DNA of 64,000 nt from NCBI GenBank assembly GCA_021464245.1, contig JADCRB010000060.1, forward strand, positions 1,231,797 through 1,295,796, given 5' to 3'. The notes beneath the pieces are model-generated. The model was given only the letters and a program-made list of their open reading frames with translations, was not told the DNA's origin and did no database searches. The translations under genes were made by a program, and so were the position numbers. This DNA is from Carallia brachiata (taxonomy: Eukaryota; Streptophyta; Magnoliopsida; Malpighiales; Rhizophoraceae). Every line of letters starts with the position of its first letter. Positions within the stretch are counted from its first letter, which is position 1. This document shows positions 21,402 to 33,732 of the stretch, in pieces.

Positions 21402-21586
21402 CGAAACCCTAAAAATCTTGATTATTCAATCAGTGCTTGCCTTCTTGGATTGTTGCCTCCTATGTTGATTGGACACTGAACAGGCACGCAGGAAACAATT
21501 TAACTTCAATTCTTTTTTATTTTAATTAATGTATCTTTTACTTTATATAACTTAATTCAGTTTTGTGCTCGTGATGTGATTAACAG

Positions 21587-21980
21587 GCAGTAGCAGGAGT
21601 AAATAAGCAAATAAAAGATTTGGCCAATACAAGCTTGCTGGCTCTCCTTTCTGCTTCTCTTCTTGCTGGCTCAGGGGGACCTTACAGCTCTGAGGTGACG
21701 AGGGGATAGGATCTCTCCGGCAAGGACTTTAGCGACAAGACTTTGATCAAACAAGATTTTAAGATGGTATTTTCATATTCATACCCCAGAAAAGAAAAAG
21801 AAAAGAACTTTATTCAGTTTTAATTTATGAACTTTATTTTCTTGGACATGAAATCGAGATAAAGATTATGGGGTTGTGCTCAATTTCTGATTTTCTCTCT
21901 GTTTCAGTCCATACTACGACAAGCCAATTTCAAAGGCGCTAAGTTGTTGGGTGCTAGTTTTTTATATGCTGATTTGACAG
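21587..21980 (+). pseudogene. Captured exons of a pentapeptide-repeat (thylakoid-lumen type) gene
   Basis: Exon 1 (21587-21766) follows an AG acceptor and encodes a lumen-targeting-like segment (SLLALLSASLLAGSGGPY), then DLSGKDFSDKTLIKQDFKM, ending at ATG|gtattt. An in-frame TAG at 21707-21709 breaks it, probably from a Tyr codon. Exon 2 (21908-21980, after tttcag) gives SILRQANFKGAKLLGASFLY ADLTG, typical A(D/N)LXX pentapeptide repeats as in chloroplast TL20.3-type proteins, and ends ACAG|gtatat. Introns are retained, so the capture was at DNA level, not by retroposition. The N- and C-terminal parts of the gene are absent. The subfamily is inferred. Confidence 0.7.
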
Positions 21981-22210
21981 GTATATATTTCCCTTTCTCT
22001 TTCAGTCTTGTTTAAGAGTGTGGGTGGTTTAGAATTTATGTGTAAGGTGATTATTTCTTCTAAAGACTGAATTGAGACAAGTTTTGATCTTGAAATATAT
22101 GCAAATTGTGAGACCATTTTCCTTATACATTTGCATGTTGTGTAATGCCAGCCCACAAAATCTTTTAGCTATGATGTTACTCAATTTGCGATAGTAACTT
22201 CTTTTTTCAG

Positions 22211-22719
<509 letters not shown>

Positions 22720-22805
22720 TGATTAAGGGGGGAACGCATCATGAAAAGAAACGTATATGATTTTGTGATATCTACGAAAAATTAGCAGTTAGCATTAGCG
22801 ATTAG

Positions 22806-22979
22806 ATGTGTGTGCGAACTCTTGACAATAGTACTACTTGGAGATGGAGCATATCAGTAGCAGCAGCAGTAACAGGATCACAGACGGTGAATGGACTGGT
22901 TTCTAAAAAGGGAAAAAACTTATCAAATATTTCCAATTTACAACTTGTTATTTCCTTTTTAGGAGCTGCATTTTCATAA
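22806..22979 (+). CDS. Small ORF in the hAT interior, unrecognised (57 aa)
   Basis: ATG to TAA with a Ser/Ala/Thr-rich start (TTWRWSISVAAAVTGSQTVN) that resembles an organelle transit peptide. An antisense frame is also open. It may be part of another captured exon. There is no known domain and no evidence of expression. Confidence 0.2.
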   Translation: MCVRTLDNSTTWRWSISVAAAVTGSQTVNGLVSKKGKNLSNISNLQLVISFLGAAFS

Positions 22980-23252
22980 ACACCTGCATCCATGGCAATT
23001 TAGACCCTACGAACATTATCCACAGATGGTCTCATTCAGCTAATACTCGTGGGCATCTAAGTGTTACGATAGTAAATCTGTTTATCACACTGCTGACCTC
23101 AAAATATTTGCCTGTAGGTGCCAGCTTTTCTGCTAAATTTCTAAGTTAGATACTTATTTTCCAGTGATGCTTTCCTGATCAATAATGTTTGATAAAAGGG
23201 GATGCGAGGATTGTAATTGAATGTTTTGTACACCTAATGGTATATTATGGGA

Positions 23253-23369
23253 ATGAATACAAGTTCCAGAGATTATCAAGATGATGAGGAGCAAACAAAG
23301 ATATATAGGATCTGTGTTGATGCTAAGATAGAGGCTGGAGGGAACACCTTTGAAGCAAAAGATGTTTGA
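23253..23369 (+). CDS. Small ORF in the hAT interior, unrecognised (38 aa)
   Basis: A short acidic frame (SSRDYQDDEEQTKIYRI ... KIEAGGNTFEAKDV) with protein-like composition inside AT-rich DNA. I do not recognise it, and it could be a piece of a further captured gene. Confidence 0.2.
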   Translation: MNTSSRDYQDDEEQTKIYRICVDAKIEAGGNTFEAKDV

Positions 23370-23861
23370 AATGTGTCTTTAAATATAAAGAATTCTGGAG
23401 TGGAGCTCTTACAATATTGCTTAGTGCATTTTGCAGATTTTATTGGACTCATGTATTGTTAATTGTGATTTATTTATTGAATTTCTATGCGTTAATTATA
23501 GCTATTGTGACATTGAGCATCTGCATTCATCTTACTTTTGAGGAAGTAATGTGACTTTTTCCTATGAGTAAGCCCTTATTTCATTGTTTGTACTGATCTA
23601 ATTCTCAATTCCATTTGAAAAGTAAGCTGTAGTTGTGTCATTCCTCAAGTCCTTTTGGGCTTTCCATGCAATATGGCACTTAGCAACCGAAAAGTGATCT
23701 TCAATAGTTACTTTTGTTTTGTTGTTCCTAAAGGATTAATTGCTTTTATATTATATTATGTCTTCGGCCAATCTTTGTCCAAGGTCTGGGAAAGATGTTA
23801 ACCACATTGGCATAATTTGCTTTGATACTAATAGGGTTTTTAAAATATATGTCCATTAGTT

Positions 23862-24039
23862 TAAATTAAAGGCGGGGATGGGGCAGGGGCTGGGATCCCC
23901 GATCCCCGGTGGGGATGGAGACGGGGATTCAAATCTCATCCCGTCGGGGACGGGGACGAGAACGGGGATTGGGTTCAAAAGCGGGGGCGGGGATCGGGGA
24001 TACCATCCCCGCCCCCGCCCCTCCCCGTTGCCATTCCTA
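23862..24039 (-). repeat. Right hAT terminus with GC-rich subterminal repeats
   Basis: Repeats of ggggacgggga and ccccgatcccc, ending in ttgccattccta, the inverted counterpart of the left end. The 8-bp duplication follows at 24040-24047. Confidence 0.8.
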
Positions 24040-27000
24040 TATGTATTATTTGTGTAAGTATGTCAACAACGACCAAGACCTTTTGGTTTGCAGTCCAATC
24101 CGAGCGCTCCGTACATGCAAGCCTAGTTAGCCGAGAATCCGGAAATCTCCATAGCACAGCTTTTCGATTTTCCTCCTTTTTGCACCACAGAAAACAAAAT
24201 ATCTGGAAAAGCAGGGTCTCGTTTGTGAAGAATCAGCACGTCCTCGCATCTTGCTGATCAGTCTTGAGTTTCATCGCTCCCTTAAATTTGGTGCCCAAAA
24301 TTCGTAGACTTCAAATATTTGTGCACCATATACGTATTTGCATCAAAAAGAGAAGCAATATAGGAATAATGAAAGAGAATTGGAGCTACGATGTGTTTTT
24401 GAGCTTCAGAGGCAAAGATGTACGCAAGAATTTTCTCAGCCACCTCTACCGTGCTCTGGATCAAGTTGGGTTCAGGATCTACAAAGATGACAACGAGCTG
24501 CAAAGAGGACAAGAAATCGGGCCTGGACTGCTTCAGGCAATTGAGCAGTCGAGGATTGCGGTGGTTGTGTTTTCCAAGAACTATGCTGATTCTGGATGGT
24601 GCCTGGACGAGCTCGTCAAGATCCTGGAATGCAGACAGAACTTAGGACAGATTGTTGTCCCTGTTTTCTACGATGTCGATCCATCAGAAGTTCGCTATGG
24701 GACTGGCAGTGTTGGGGATGCTCTTTCCAGGCAGAGGAAGGCTTCAGTGGAGAAAGTTGAGAGTTGGAAGTCTGCTCTCAGCGTTGCGGCAAATCTGGCT
24801 GCGTTTCCTCTGAAGGCTGCCGGCTGGTAATCTTTCATTGAAAAAGCATGATTCCGTTAAAGGGTCAAACAATTGAAGACTTAAAAATTAGCCATAATCT
24901 TTTGCAGAACTCAGAGACAGAGAGGACTAAACCTCGAGATATCGAAAGCTAATGCCTAAGTTATCCATTCTAGATGGCGTTTATATTTTCTAGTTTTAGC
25001 TATGTTGCCCGTTCATTTGTTGTTTCCCACATAAATGCTTGAGTTTGCTTAATGGCTATATTTAAATTGAACCTTCTTATATGTTTTTTTCACACATTGT
25101 CTAATGTTCAGGGACGAGTCGGAGTTTATCCAGAAAATTGAAGATATATGGGTTAAGATCTATCCTACCTACCTCAGTGACGTTGATCAATAGACTCTCA
25201 GGTACGGGATTTAGTATCGCTATTGAGCATTGACTCAGAAGACGTTCGTTTCATAGGAATCCATGGTATGCCTGGAGTAGGTAAGACTACCATAGCCAAA
25301 GTAGCTAGGAACCAGTTGTTTCCCAGATTTGATGGTAACAGCTTTCTTGAAGATGTTCGCCTAGCGTCAAAACAACGAGATGGACTAGTTGATTTACAGA
25401 AGAGACTTCTCTGTGATATCTTAAAATTGAGGGAATTACATGTGAGCAATGTTGATGATGGGATCCATAAGATCAAAAGTCGATTATGCTATAAGAGGGT
25501 TATTATTATACTTGATAATGTTGATCATTTGGACCAACTGGCAGCACTTGCTAAAGAACACAGCTGGTTTGGCGGTGGAAGCAGAATCATAGTCACGAGT
25601 GGGGATGAACATTTGCTAAATGCTCAAGGAGTGGATGCCAAATACATGGTCCGGCCTTTATCTGATCAAGATGCTTCACGGCTCTTTTGTTGGCATGCTT
25701 TTAGACATGATTGTCCAGCGGACGGTTATGAAGAAATCTCAAAAGAGGTCATAAACTATTCTGGAGGGCTTCCATTAGCTCTTAAAGTTTTGGGTTCCTT
25801 TCTATCCGAAAAAACGATACCTGAGTGGATTAGCGCATTGGAAGCGATCAAAATGACTCCGCATGAAGAAATTTTCATGCGACTTAGAATAATTTTCGAT
25901 GCTTTTAATGATCAGCAAAAGGCCATCTTTCTCGACATTGCGTTTTTCTTCGTGGGGATGGATGAAAGTGATATAATTGCAGTACTAGATGGTTGCGGTT
26001 TCCATACAAGAATCGCACTTCGCATTCTTATCCATAAGTGCCTTATAACGGTAAGTCAAAACAAGGTCATAATGCATGATCTGCTTCGAGAAATGGGAAA
26101 GGAAATTGTTCGTGGTGAGGATCCTGATGAACCTGGAAAACGCAGTAGACCATGGTTCTACAAAGATGCTCGGAGGGTGCTGAAATACCATGAGGTAAGC
26201 CCCCAGTTGCCTTTGTTCTGAAATTGTAACATTCAGTTGAAATAGGAGGCCTTGCTTAGAACCTATGAATTTAAAGAATGCTCCATGCTGTTGTTTTCAG
26301 GGTGCTGAAAGAATCAGAGGTCTGATAGGGAACTTCCCTCAACCAAGGGAGAAATCATTTAGCACTGAAGCATTCATGAGTATGAAAAAATTAAGACTTC
26401 TTCAACTTAGGAATGTCTGCTTCGTTGGAGAGTGTGAGAATTTTTCAACAGAATTAAGATGGCTATGTTGGGATGGATTCCCTTGGAAATCTCTGCCAGC
26501 CAGTTTAAATCTCAAGAAATTGGTTGTATTGGAGTTGAGATACAGCCTGCTTGAACAAAAAATTTGGGAACAAGCAAAGGTATAACTATATATTTTTACT
26601 TAATTCAGGCTTCTTTCAATGGATTAATGATTTTCTGTAAAAGCTTCCAAGTGACTTTTCTTGCTTCAGGTTCTTAAAAATCTGAAGGTTCTTGATCTCA
26701 GTTACGCTCACAACCTGATCAAAATCTCAGACATTGCTGGTTTCTGCAATATTGAGAAAATAATTCTTGTGGGTTGCATTAATTTGATCGAGTTACACCA
26801 ATCCATTGGCAATCTTAGCAAACTTATTTCCTTGAACTTGGAAAATTGCAAGAACCTTGTTCTTCTTCCAACAACTATTTGTAAGTTGAAGTCCCTCGAG
26901 AAGCTTAATTTGTATCTCTGCTCTAACCTGAAAGAGTTGCCAGAGAATTTAGGTGACATGACGAGTTTGAAAGAGCTCAACATAAGCTCTACTGCAATCA

Positions 27001-28096
27001 AAGAGTTACCTAGGTCCATGGTGCATCTCACGAATCTTACAGAATTTATATGGGATAATGAAGGTTCTCAATGTGAAAGTTCGTGCATTAATAGTTTGTC
27101 ACCAGTATGGAGTTTAAAGTCTGTAAAAGATCTAAATCTCTCCTTTTGCAATCTGTCAGATGATTCATTTCCTGCAGATCTTGGTGGCCTGCCGAATTTG
27201 GAGAAATTGCTGCTCAGAGGAAATGCTTTTAGGAACTTACCAACTTGTTTATTACACTTGCCAAAATTACAAGGCCTCGATCTATCTGACTGTGATCTAT
27301 CAAGTGTAGAAAGTCCTGCAACTGCTGTGAGTCTCCCCTCACTGCAGTACCTGCTTTTAAGCAACAACAACTTTTGCTGCCTCCCAGTTGACTTGATTTG
27401 CGTTCCTATTAAGTGGCTATTCATAGATGAGTGCAGAAATCTTTGCACGATTTCAGGAGTCGAACAAAATTTATTCTTGTCAGCGAAGAATTGCACATCA
27501 TTGGAGAAAGTAGGAAACAAATGGGCTGCAAATTTAAATAAAACATTCTCTGAGATAAGCTTCAAATCAGCACATTGTCTACTTGGTGCACCAAAACATC
27601 TATTTGGCTGCTCAAGACTGGGAGAGTTTGAGGGCCTGTATAAGCTGGAAGCTTTGAACATTGGTGAATTAGCTCAGGTGGAGAGATTGTTCAAATTGAA
27701 ATGCTTACAAAATGAGACAGTGCATCTCTATAATGATTTGACCGGTGCAAAAATTAAGGGCCCTGTCCAGGTTCCTGTGCTTTCATATCTTTCTTCTGGT
27801 TGTCTTCCCCCCATCCTTCCCCACATAATGAAAAAAACGATCAGTAAAAGCATGTCATACTAGAACTCTTATTATCCTTTTGCATGTTCCAGGCATTGTG
27901 CCAGGGTTTTATCTACAGCATTTTTTCTTCCTGCAAGCGAGGTTCCAGATTGGTTTAATTATCAGAACAAGGGTAGTTCCATTGTCGTAGATGTTCCTCA
28001 AATTCCGAATCAACGCCTTGAAAGGTTTGTTTTATGTGCTGTTTATGGGGAAGAAGAACGGGTCTTTAATAAACCTCCGGGGTTACGTGTGGCGCC

Positions 28097-28664
28097 TGTT
28101 GTTGTGTAAGTGAAGTTGGCCTTGAGCTTGGTTCAGTTCCAGCAACAACAAAGAAGCAGCTCCATCAGCAGAACAGCAACACCAGCAGCAGCAAAGGAGC
28201 AGAACAAGCAGCATCAGTGGAGCCAATGATCGTCCAACAGCTGTAGCTCACCTTCCAGCAAAGAAAGCAACTTAAAAGTCAACAAAAGAGGCTTGAGCTG
28301 ACTACACATCACAGCTATGATCTCAGCAAGGAGTTAGAAGCAGAAGAGGCAAATCACAGCAGCAAAACACCATGTGACAGCAGCAATTTCAGCTAATAGG
28401 AAAGGAACATGTAGCAGCAACTTAATATGTAACCAATAGCAATCTAAAGTAATTGTAGAATTTCCATGTATTGAAATTAGCAAATGGTGTAATGATGTGG
28501 TGCTTGGCTCAAGAACCAAGCTTGTATCCCTTTAAATCTGTTTCATGCCATTAAGAAGAAAAATAGAAGAGAATTGCTGGTTATGACTTGAAGCTGTCCT
28601 GCATTACAGTTTTCTCTGCAATTCCAAACACAAAACAAGCACTAAAAACACCCAAAAATCAACA
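28097..28664 (+). repeat. 5' LTR of the copia element (568 bp)
   Basis: Runs from tgttgttgtgtaag to cccaaaaatcaaca. The AAC/AGC-rich first half (agcagcaacaccagcagc) is unusual. Confidence 0.95.
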
Positions 28665-28665
28665 G

Positions 28666-28677
28666 TGGTATCAGAGC
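28666..28677 (+). other. Primer-binding site, initiator tRNA-Met
   Basis: TGGTATCAGAGC, one base after the LTR, complementary to the 3' end of plant initiator tRNA-Met, the usual minus-strand primer of copia elements. Confidence 0.95.
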
Positions 28678-28758
28678 TCTATTTGATCTTAGAGGGCCTG
28701 TACTGCAAATACTAATACACTCAAATACAAACCTGGAATCTGGAGTCCAAAAACAGCC

Positions 28759-31700
28759 ATGTCTGAAACAACAGAAACACCATCTCCTAGCTCTAATTTA
28801 CCTCCAACAATACCAGCAAATCCAATCATTTCAACCACAAATATATCCTTTCTAGCTCCACCTACTTTTAATGGGGAAAATTATGATTATTGGGTTGTCA
28901 GAATCAAAGCCTTTCTAATGGTTTATGATTTATGGCAGATAGTAGAGATGGGTTATTCTCCTCCAGAAACAATAGCACAGTTAACTGAAGAAGAAAAAGC
29001 TGTAAACAAGGAAAGAGCAATAAAGGATATAAAAGCTCTAACCTTGATACATTCCTCAGTAACTGAAGCAATTTTTCCCAGGATTGTTGCTGCCAAATCT
29101 GCAAAGGAGGCATGGGATGCAAGAGGAGTTTAAAGGTTCAGAGAGAACAAGAGTAGTTAAACTGCAATCCTTGAGAAGGGATTTTGAAAATCTCAAAATG
29201 AAGGACAATGAAACAGTAAAGATTTTTTCTGGAAGATTGCAGGAGTTGATAAACCAGCTCAAGTTGAATGGTGAAGTAGTTGGAGATCAAAGAGTAGTTG
29301 AGAAAGTCCTCAGAAGCTTACCAGAAAAGTTTGATGTCATTGTCACTTCTATTGAACAGATGAGAGATTTATCAGATCTCAAAGTTTCTGAGTTACTTGG
29401 GGCTTTAGAGTCTCATGAACAGAGGATGTCCAGCAGGCAAGGAGAGCACTTAGAAGGGGCTTTTCCTGCAAACTTTAAACAAAAAGGCTCACACAAAGGA
29501 TCTCAGTCAAAAGCCAGCAACAATAAAGGTGGAGAGTCATCAGGTGCAGACAGCAGTTCAGTGGGGAAGGATACCTTTCCACCTTGTAAGCACTGCAAGA
29601 AAACCAACCATCTTGAGAAGGATTGTTGGCACAAGGGGAAGGTTCAATGCAGGTTTTGTAACAAGTTTGGCCACATGGAGAAAGAGTGCAGAATCAAACA
29701 AAGAAAGCAGCAATATCAATTGGTCAGCCTCAGCAACAGTACAGACAAGTTCAGCAAAGTCAAAACCAAGGAAGACAGCAACAAGCAAATCTGGCAGATA
29801 CAAAGGCAACAAAGGATCATCTTTTCCTTGCTTGGCATGAAGGAGGAGTAAAAGAACAAGGTGCATGGCTCATAGATAGTGGCTGTACAAATCATATGAC
29901 CAACAAGGAGCAGTACTTCACCAAGCTAGATTCCAACTTCAAAGGCCAAGTAAAAATGGGAAACGGGGTGCATGTTGAAGTCACAGGCAAAGGTACGGTG
30001 GGCATACAGACTCACAAAGGTACTAAATTCATTCATGATGTTCTTTTGGTGCCTAGTCTTGATCAGAATCTGTTAAGTGTGGGCCAAATGGTTCAAAGGG
30101 GCTATTCACTCCATTTTTCACAAAATGCATGCAAGATTTATGATATTAATTATGTGGAACTAGCTGAGGTTGCTATGGAAAATAAGAGTTTTTCACTGAA
30201 GTGGCCTAAAGTGAATGAAAGTGGCATGTTGGCTACAGTTGATGAAACAGAACTTTGGCATAGGAGATATGGCCATTATAACATAGAGTCACTCAAGTTT
30301 TTGCAAGCAAAGGGCCTAGTTAAAGACTTACCTGTGTTGCATGAGCTTCCATGTGTTTGTGAAGCATGTCAGATGGGCAAGCAACATAGAGAGCCTTTTA
30401 CTTACTTCCCAAGCCTGGAGAGCAAAAGAAAAACTTGAATTAATACATACTGACATTTGTGGCCCTATGAGAACTGCCTCACTTAGCAACAATGTTTATT
30501 TTGTCTTGTTCATTGATGATTTCACTAGAATGACCTGGGTATACTTTCTGAGACAAAAATCAGATTTGTATATTGTCTTTAAGAAATTCAAGGCCATGGT
30601 AGAGAATCAAAGTGGCTGTTCTATCAAAGTTTTGAGGTCAGATAGAGGAGGTGAGTATATTTCCTCTCAGTTTGACAAATTCCTAGAAGAAGAAGGAGTT
30701 CAGCACCAATTTTCAGTGGCTTACACACCACAGCAGAATGGTGTGTGTGAAAGGAAAAACAGGACAGTCATGGAGATGACCAGGTGTATGCTTGCAGAAA
30801 AGAAACTACCAAAGATGTTCTGGGCAGAAGCAGTTAACACAGCTGTCTACCTTCTCAATAGGTTATCTACAAGGGCTCTAAAGGACGTGACTCCAATTGA
30901 GGCTTGGAGTGATCACAGGCCAACAATCAAACACTTGAAAGTGTTTGGTTCAGTATGTTATATACATGTTCCAGACGAGAAGAGACACAAGCTGCAAGAT
31001 AAAACTACAAAGGGGATCTTCCTTGGATATAGCTCTCAATCTAAAGGATTCAGAGTCTATGATCTTACAACAGGGAAAGTAGACATCAGCAGAGATATAA
31101 AGGTAGATGAGCAAGCTACCTGGAATTGGGAAGTTCAGCAAGAAGAGCCAAAGCAGCTTCATTTCACTCAAAGCACAACAGAATTGCAAATTGCAGGTCA
31201 AGGGCAGCAAGTCAATGTAAATGGGAGTCAATCTTCAAGCTCAGTTGATGATTCAGCCAATTCAGGATCATCACATAGAGCACCACCTCCAACTCCAACA
31301 AGAGAGTCATCTCCTGATTCTCTAAATCCAGTAAGAAGAACAAGGTCCCTCACAGATATCTACCAATGTTCTATTGCAATCTTTGAACCTCAATCATATG
31401 AAGAAGCTGCAGCTGAAAAAAAGTGGCAGAATGCAATGCAAGAAGAAATTCAGATGATAGAAAAGAATGCAACTTGGGAGCTTGTGCCAAGGCCACGAGC
31501 ACAAAAGGTGATTGGAGTAAAATGGATCTACAAGGTGAAGCTGAATGCAGATGGCACACTCAATAAAAACAAAGCCAGATTGGTGGCCAAGGGATATTCA
31601 CAACAGGAAGGAATTGATTTCATAGAAAGCTTTGCTCCTGTAGCAAGGTTAGATACAATCAAGCTACTTCTTGCATTTGCAGCTCAGAAAAATTGGAGGT

Positions 31701-32980
31701 TGTATCAGTTAGATGTTAAATCTGCATTTCTCAATGGTTTCCTTCAAGAAGAAGTTTACATAGAGCAGCCTGAGGGATTTGAACAGAAAGACAAAGAAGG
31801 ATGGGTCTATAGGCTACATAAAGCCTTGTATGGGCTTAAACAAGCTCCAAGAGCTTGGTATAACAGGCTGGATCAATACTTTTCAGATCATGGGTTCAAG
31901 AGAAGTGCAAATGAACATACATTGTATGTGAAACAGCTACAAGGGTCAGACATACTGATTGTATCAGTGTATGTTGATGATTTGTTAATTACAAGCAACA
32001 ACACTGATGCAGTAGAGATATTCAAGAAAGAAATGCTACAAGAATTTGAAATGTCTGACCTTGGAGAGCTTAATTATTTCCTAGGCATGGTGGTAAAGCA
32101 AAGCACTGCTGGGATCTTCATCTCACAGCATAAGTATGCCTTGGAGATTTTGAAGAAGTTCAAAATGGAAAGTTGTAAGCCTACAACCACTCCTCTACCA
32201 GCCAAACTCAAGGTCACAAAGTCAGATGGAACCAACAATGAAGAACGCAAAAGCAATATAGGAGTTTGGTTGGCAGTTTACTATACTTAACTGCTACCAG
32301 GCCTGATTTAATGTTTGCTGCAAGCTTGCTTTCTAGATACATGCAAAGCCCAACAGAAGTGCATTTTGGAATTGGCAAGAGGGTACTCAGGTACATTAAA
32401 GGCACAACAGATTATGGAATCATGTATGAAGCTGGACATGAATTAAACTTGCATGGATACACTGATTCAGATTGGGCAGGGTGCTTAGATGACATGAAAA
32501 GCACTTCAGGATACTGTTTCTATCTTGGATCAGGTGTAATCACATGGAATTCAAGAAAGCAAGATACAGTTGCTCAATCAACAGCAGAGGCAGAATACAT
32601 ATCAGCATGTACAGCAGTTAATCAGGCAATATGGATAAGGAAGATACTTGCAGAGCTGAATGAGGATATAGCTGAGCTAACTGCAATCTTTTGTGACAGC
32701 AAATCAGCTGTTGCAATGAAAAAAAATCCAGTCAGCTATGGGAGAACAAAGCATGTTAAAGTGAAGTACCTTTCATTCGAGAAGCTGAGCAAACTCACCA
32801 AGTGACAATTCAGCATTGTAGTGGAGATATGCAAGTTGCTGATATCTTCACCAAATCACTTCCTCAAGACAGATTCAGCATATTCAGAATGAAGCTTGGA
32901 GTTTCAAGGCACAACTTCAAGGAGGAGTGTTGTTGTGTAAGTGAAGTTGGCCTTGAGCTTGGTTCAGTTCCAGCAACAAC
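28759..32980 (+). pseudogene. copia gag-pol polyprotein, five frameshifts
   Basis: Gag starts at 28759 (MSETTETPSPSSN; PPTFNGENYDYWVVRI) and has two CCHC knuckles (CKHCKKTNHLEKDC, CRFCNKFGHMEKEC). Protease has WLIDSGCTNHM (about 29868). Integrase has WHRRYGH and CEACQMGK, then the D,D,E motifs [15 protein letters not shown] and [11 protein letters not shown] has [23 protein letters not shown] and YVDD at 31970-31981. RNase H has DSDWAGCLDD and STAEAEY and ends near VADIFTKSLPQDRF. The frame changes at about 29118 (5-nt loss between GCA repeats), 29690, 30405, 32258 and 32770. Catalytic residues are present, but no single uninterrupted product can be made. Confidence 0.9.
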
Positions 32981-33495
32981 AAAGAAGCAGCTCCATCAGC
33001 AGAACAGCAACACCAGCAGCAGCAAAGGAGCAGAACAAGCAGCATCAGTGGAGCCAATGATCGTCCAACAGCTGTAGCTCACCTTCCAGCAAAGAAAGCA
33101 ACTTAAAAGTCAACAAAAGAGGCTTGAGCTGACTACACATCACAGCTATGATCTCAGCAAGGAGTTAGAAGCAGAAGAGGCAAATCACAGCAGCAAAACA
33201 CCATGTGACAGCAGCAATTTCAGCTAATAGGAAAGGAACATGTAGCAGCAACTTAATATGTAACCAATAGCAATCTAAAGTAATTGTAGAATTTCCATGT
33301 ATTGAAATTAGCAAATGGTGTAATGATGTGGTGCTTGGCTCAAGAACCAAGCTTGTATCCCTTTAAATCTGTTTCATGCCATTAAGAAGAAAAATAGAAG
33401 AGAATTGCTGGTTATGACTTGAAGCTGTCCTGCATTACAGTTTTCTCTGCAATTCCAAACACAAAACAAGCACTAAAAACACCCAAAAATCAACA
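32928..33495 (+). repeat. 3' LTR of the copia element (568 bp)
   Basis: Same sequence as 28097-28664, followed by GCGCC and by the continuation of the TNL coding frame. Confidence 0.95.
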
Positions 33496-33732
33496 GCGCC
33501 TACAGCTTGGATCTGGATCAATAATTGGGTTTCTGGAAGTACTTTTACATACCAACCAACAGTATTATTGTGCTTGGAGAAGAGTAATGAAGTCATGTGG
33601 GTTAGCTGCTGGAGACCCACGGCACTGGCGAACGAAGGGGACAAATTTTTAGCTCAAGTAAGTGCAGGATACAACTATAAGTATAAGGTGAAGGCTGTCG
33701 GTGTACGACTAATATATGAACCTCTCCTATAG

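Larger units (their letters stand above)
16042..21479 (+). pseudogene. Small interrupted ORF of the hAT interior, split by the chromovirus
   Basis: An ATG at 16042 opens a frame (MFARAANPTAHLQ) that runs into the left junction at 16103. The sequence continues, inverted, at 16802 down to 16675, and then at 21402 (RNPKNLDYSISACLLG), with a TGA at 21477-21479. When one copy of each duplicated 5-mer (TCCCT, CGAAA) is ignored, the three parts form one open frame of about 86 codons, rich in Ser, Leu and Thr. I do not recognise the protein. It could be a transit-peptide-like first exon, since cgaaaccctaaa resembles plant 5' leader sequence. Continuity of the frame is good evidence for the proposed insertion-inversion history. 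Confidence 0.5.
28097..33495 (+). mobile_element. Ty1/copia LTR retrotransposon, complete and young
   Basis: 5399 bp with two 568-bp LTRs that I find identical by eye, TSD GCGCC at 28092-28096 and 33496-33500, an initiator-Met primer site and a purine tract (aaggaggag, about 32918-32926). Domain order gag, protease, integrase, RT, RNase H defines copia. It lies in the same orientation as the TNL gene, inside its last exon. Confidence 0.95.
24369..33732 (+). pseudogene. TIR-NBS-LRR immune receptor, frameshifted and split by a copia element
   Basis: Exons: TIR 24369-24826 (YDVFLSFRGKDVRKNFLSHL); NB-ARC 25112-26194 (P-loop GMPGVGKTTIA, kinase-2 VIIILDNVDHL, RNBS-B GGGSRIIVTS, GLPL, and MHD in VIMHDLLREMG); linker 26301-26579; LRR 26670-27770; C-terminal jelly-roll (C-JID) 27893 onward, resuming after the copia element at 33501 and ending KAVGVRLIYEPLL with TAG at 33730. 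All introns have GT-AG ends. Intact TNLs sense pathogen effectors, and the TIR domain makes NAD-derived signals. Lesions: a 2-nt excess near 25185 throws the NB-ARC out of frame; one extra T in the run 27921-27926 shifts the C-JID; the 5.4-kb insertion follows. The ATG at 24369 is preferred because the upstream extension uses only non-ATG starts. Confidence 0.85.

Noticed and set aside
23909..24130. Gly/Arg-rich ORF at the right hAT end
   Set aside because: Same reason: repeat-derived, with open frames on both strands.
24264..24368. N-terminal extension of the TNL frame
   Set aside because: The only upstream start is TTG; the ATG at 24369 directly precedes the conserved TIR start.
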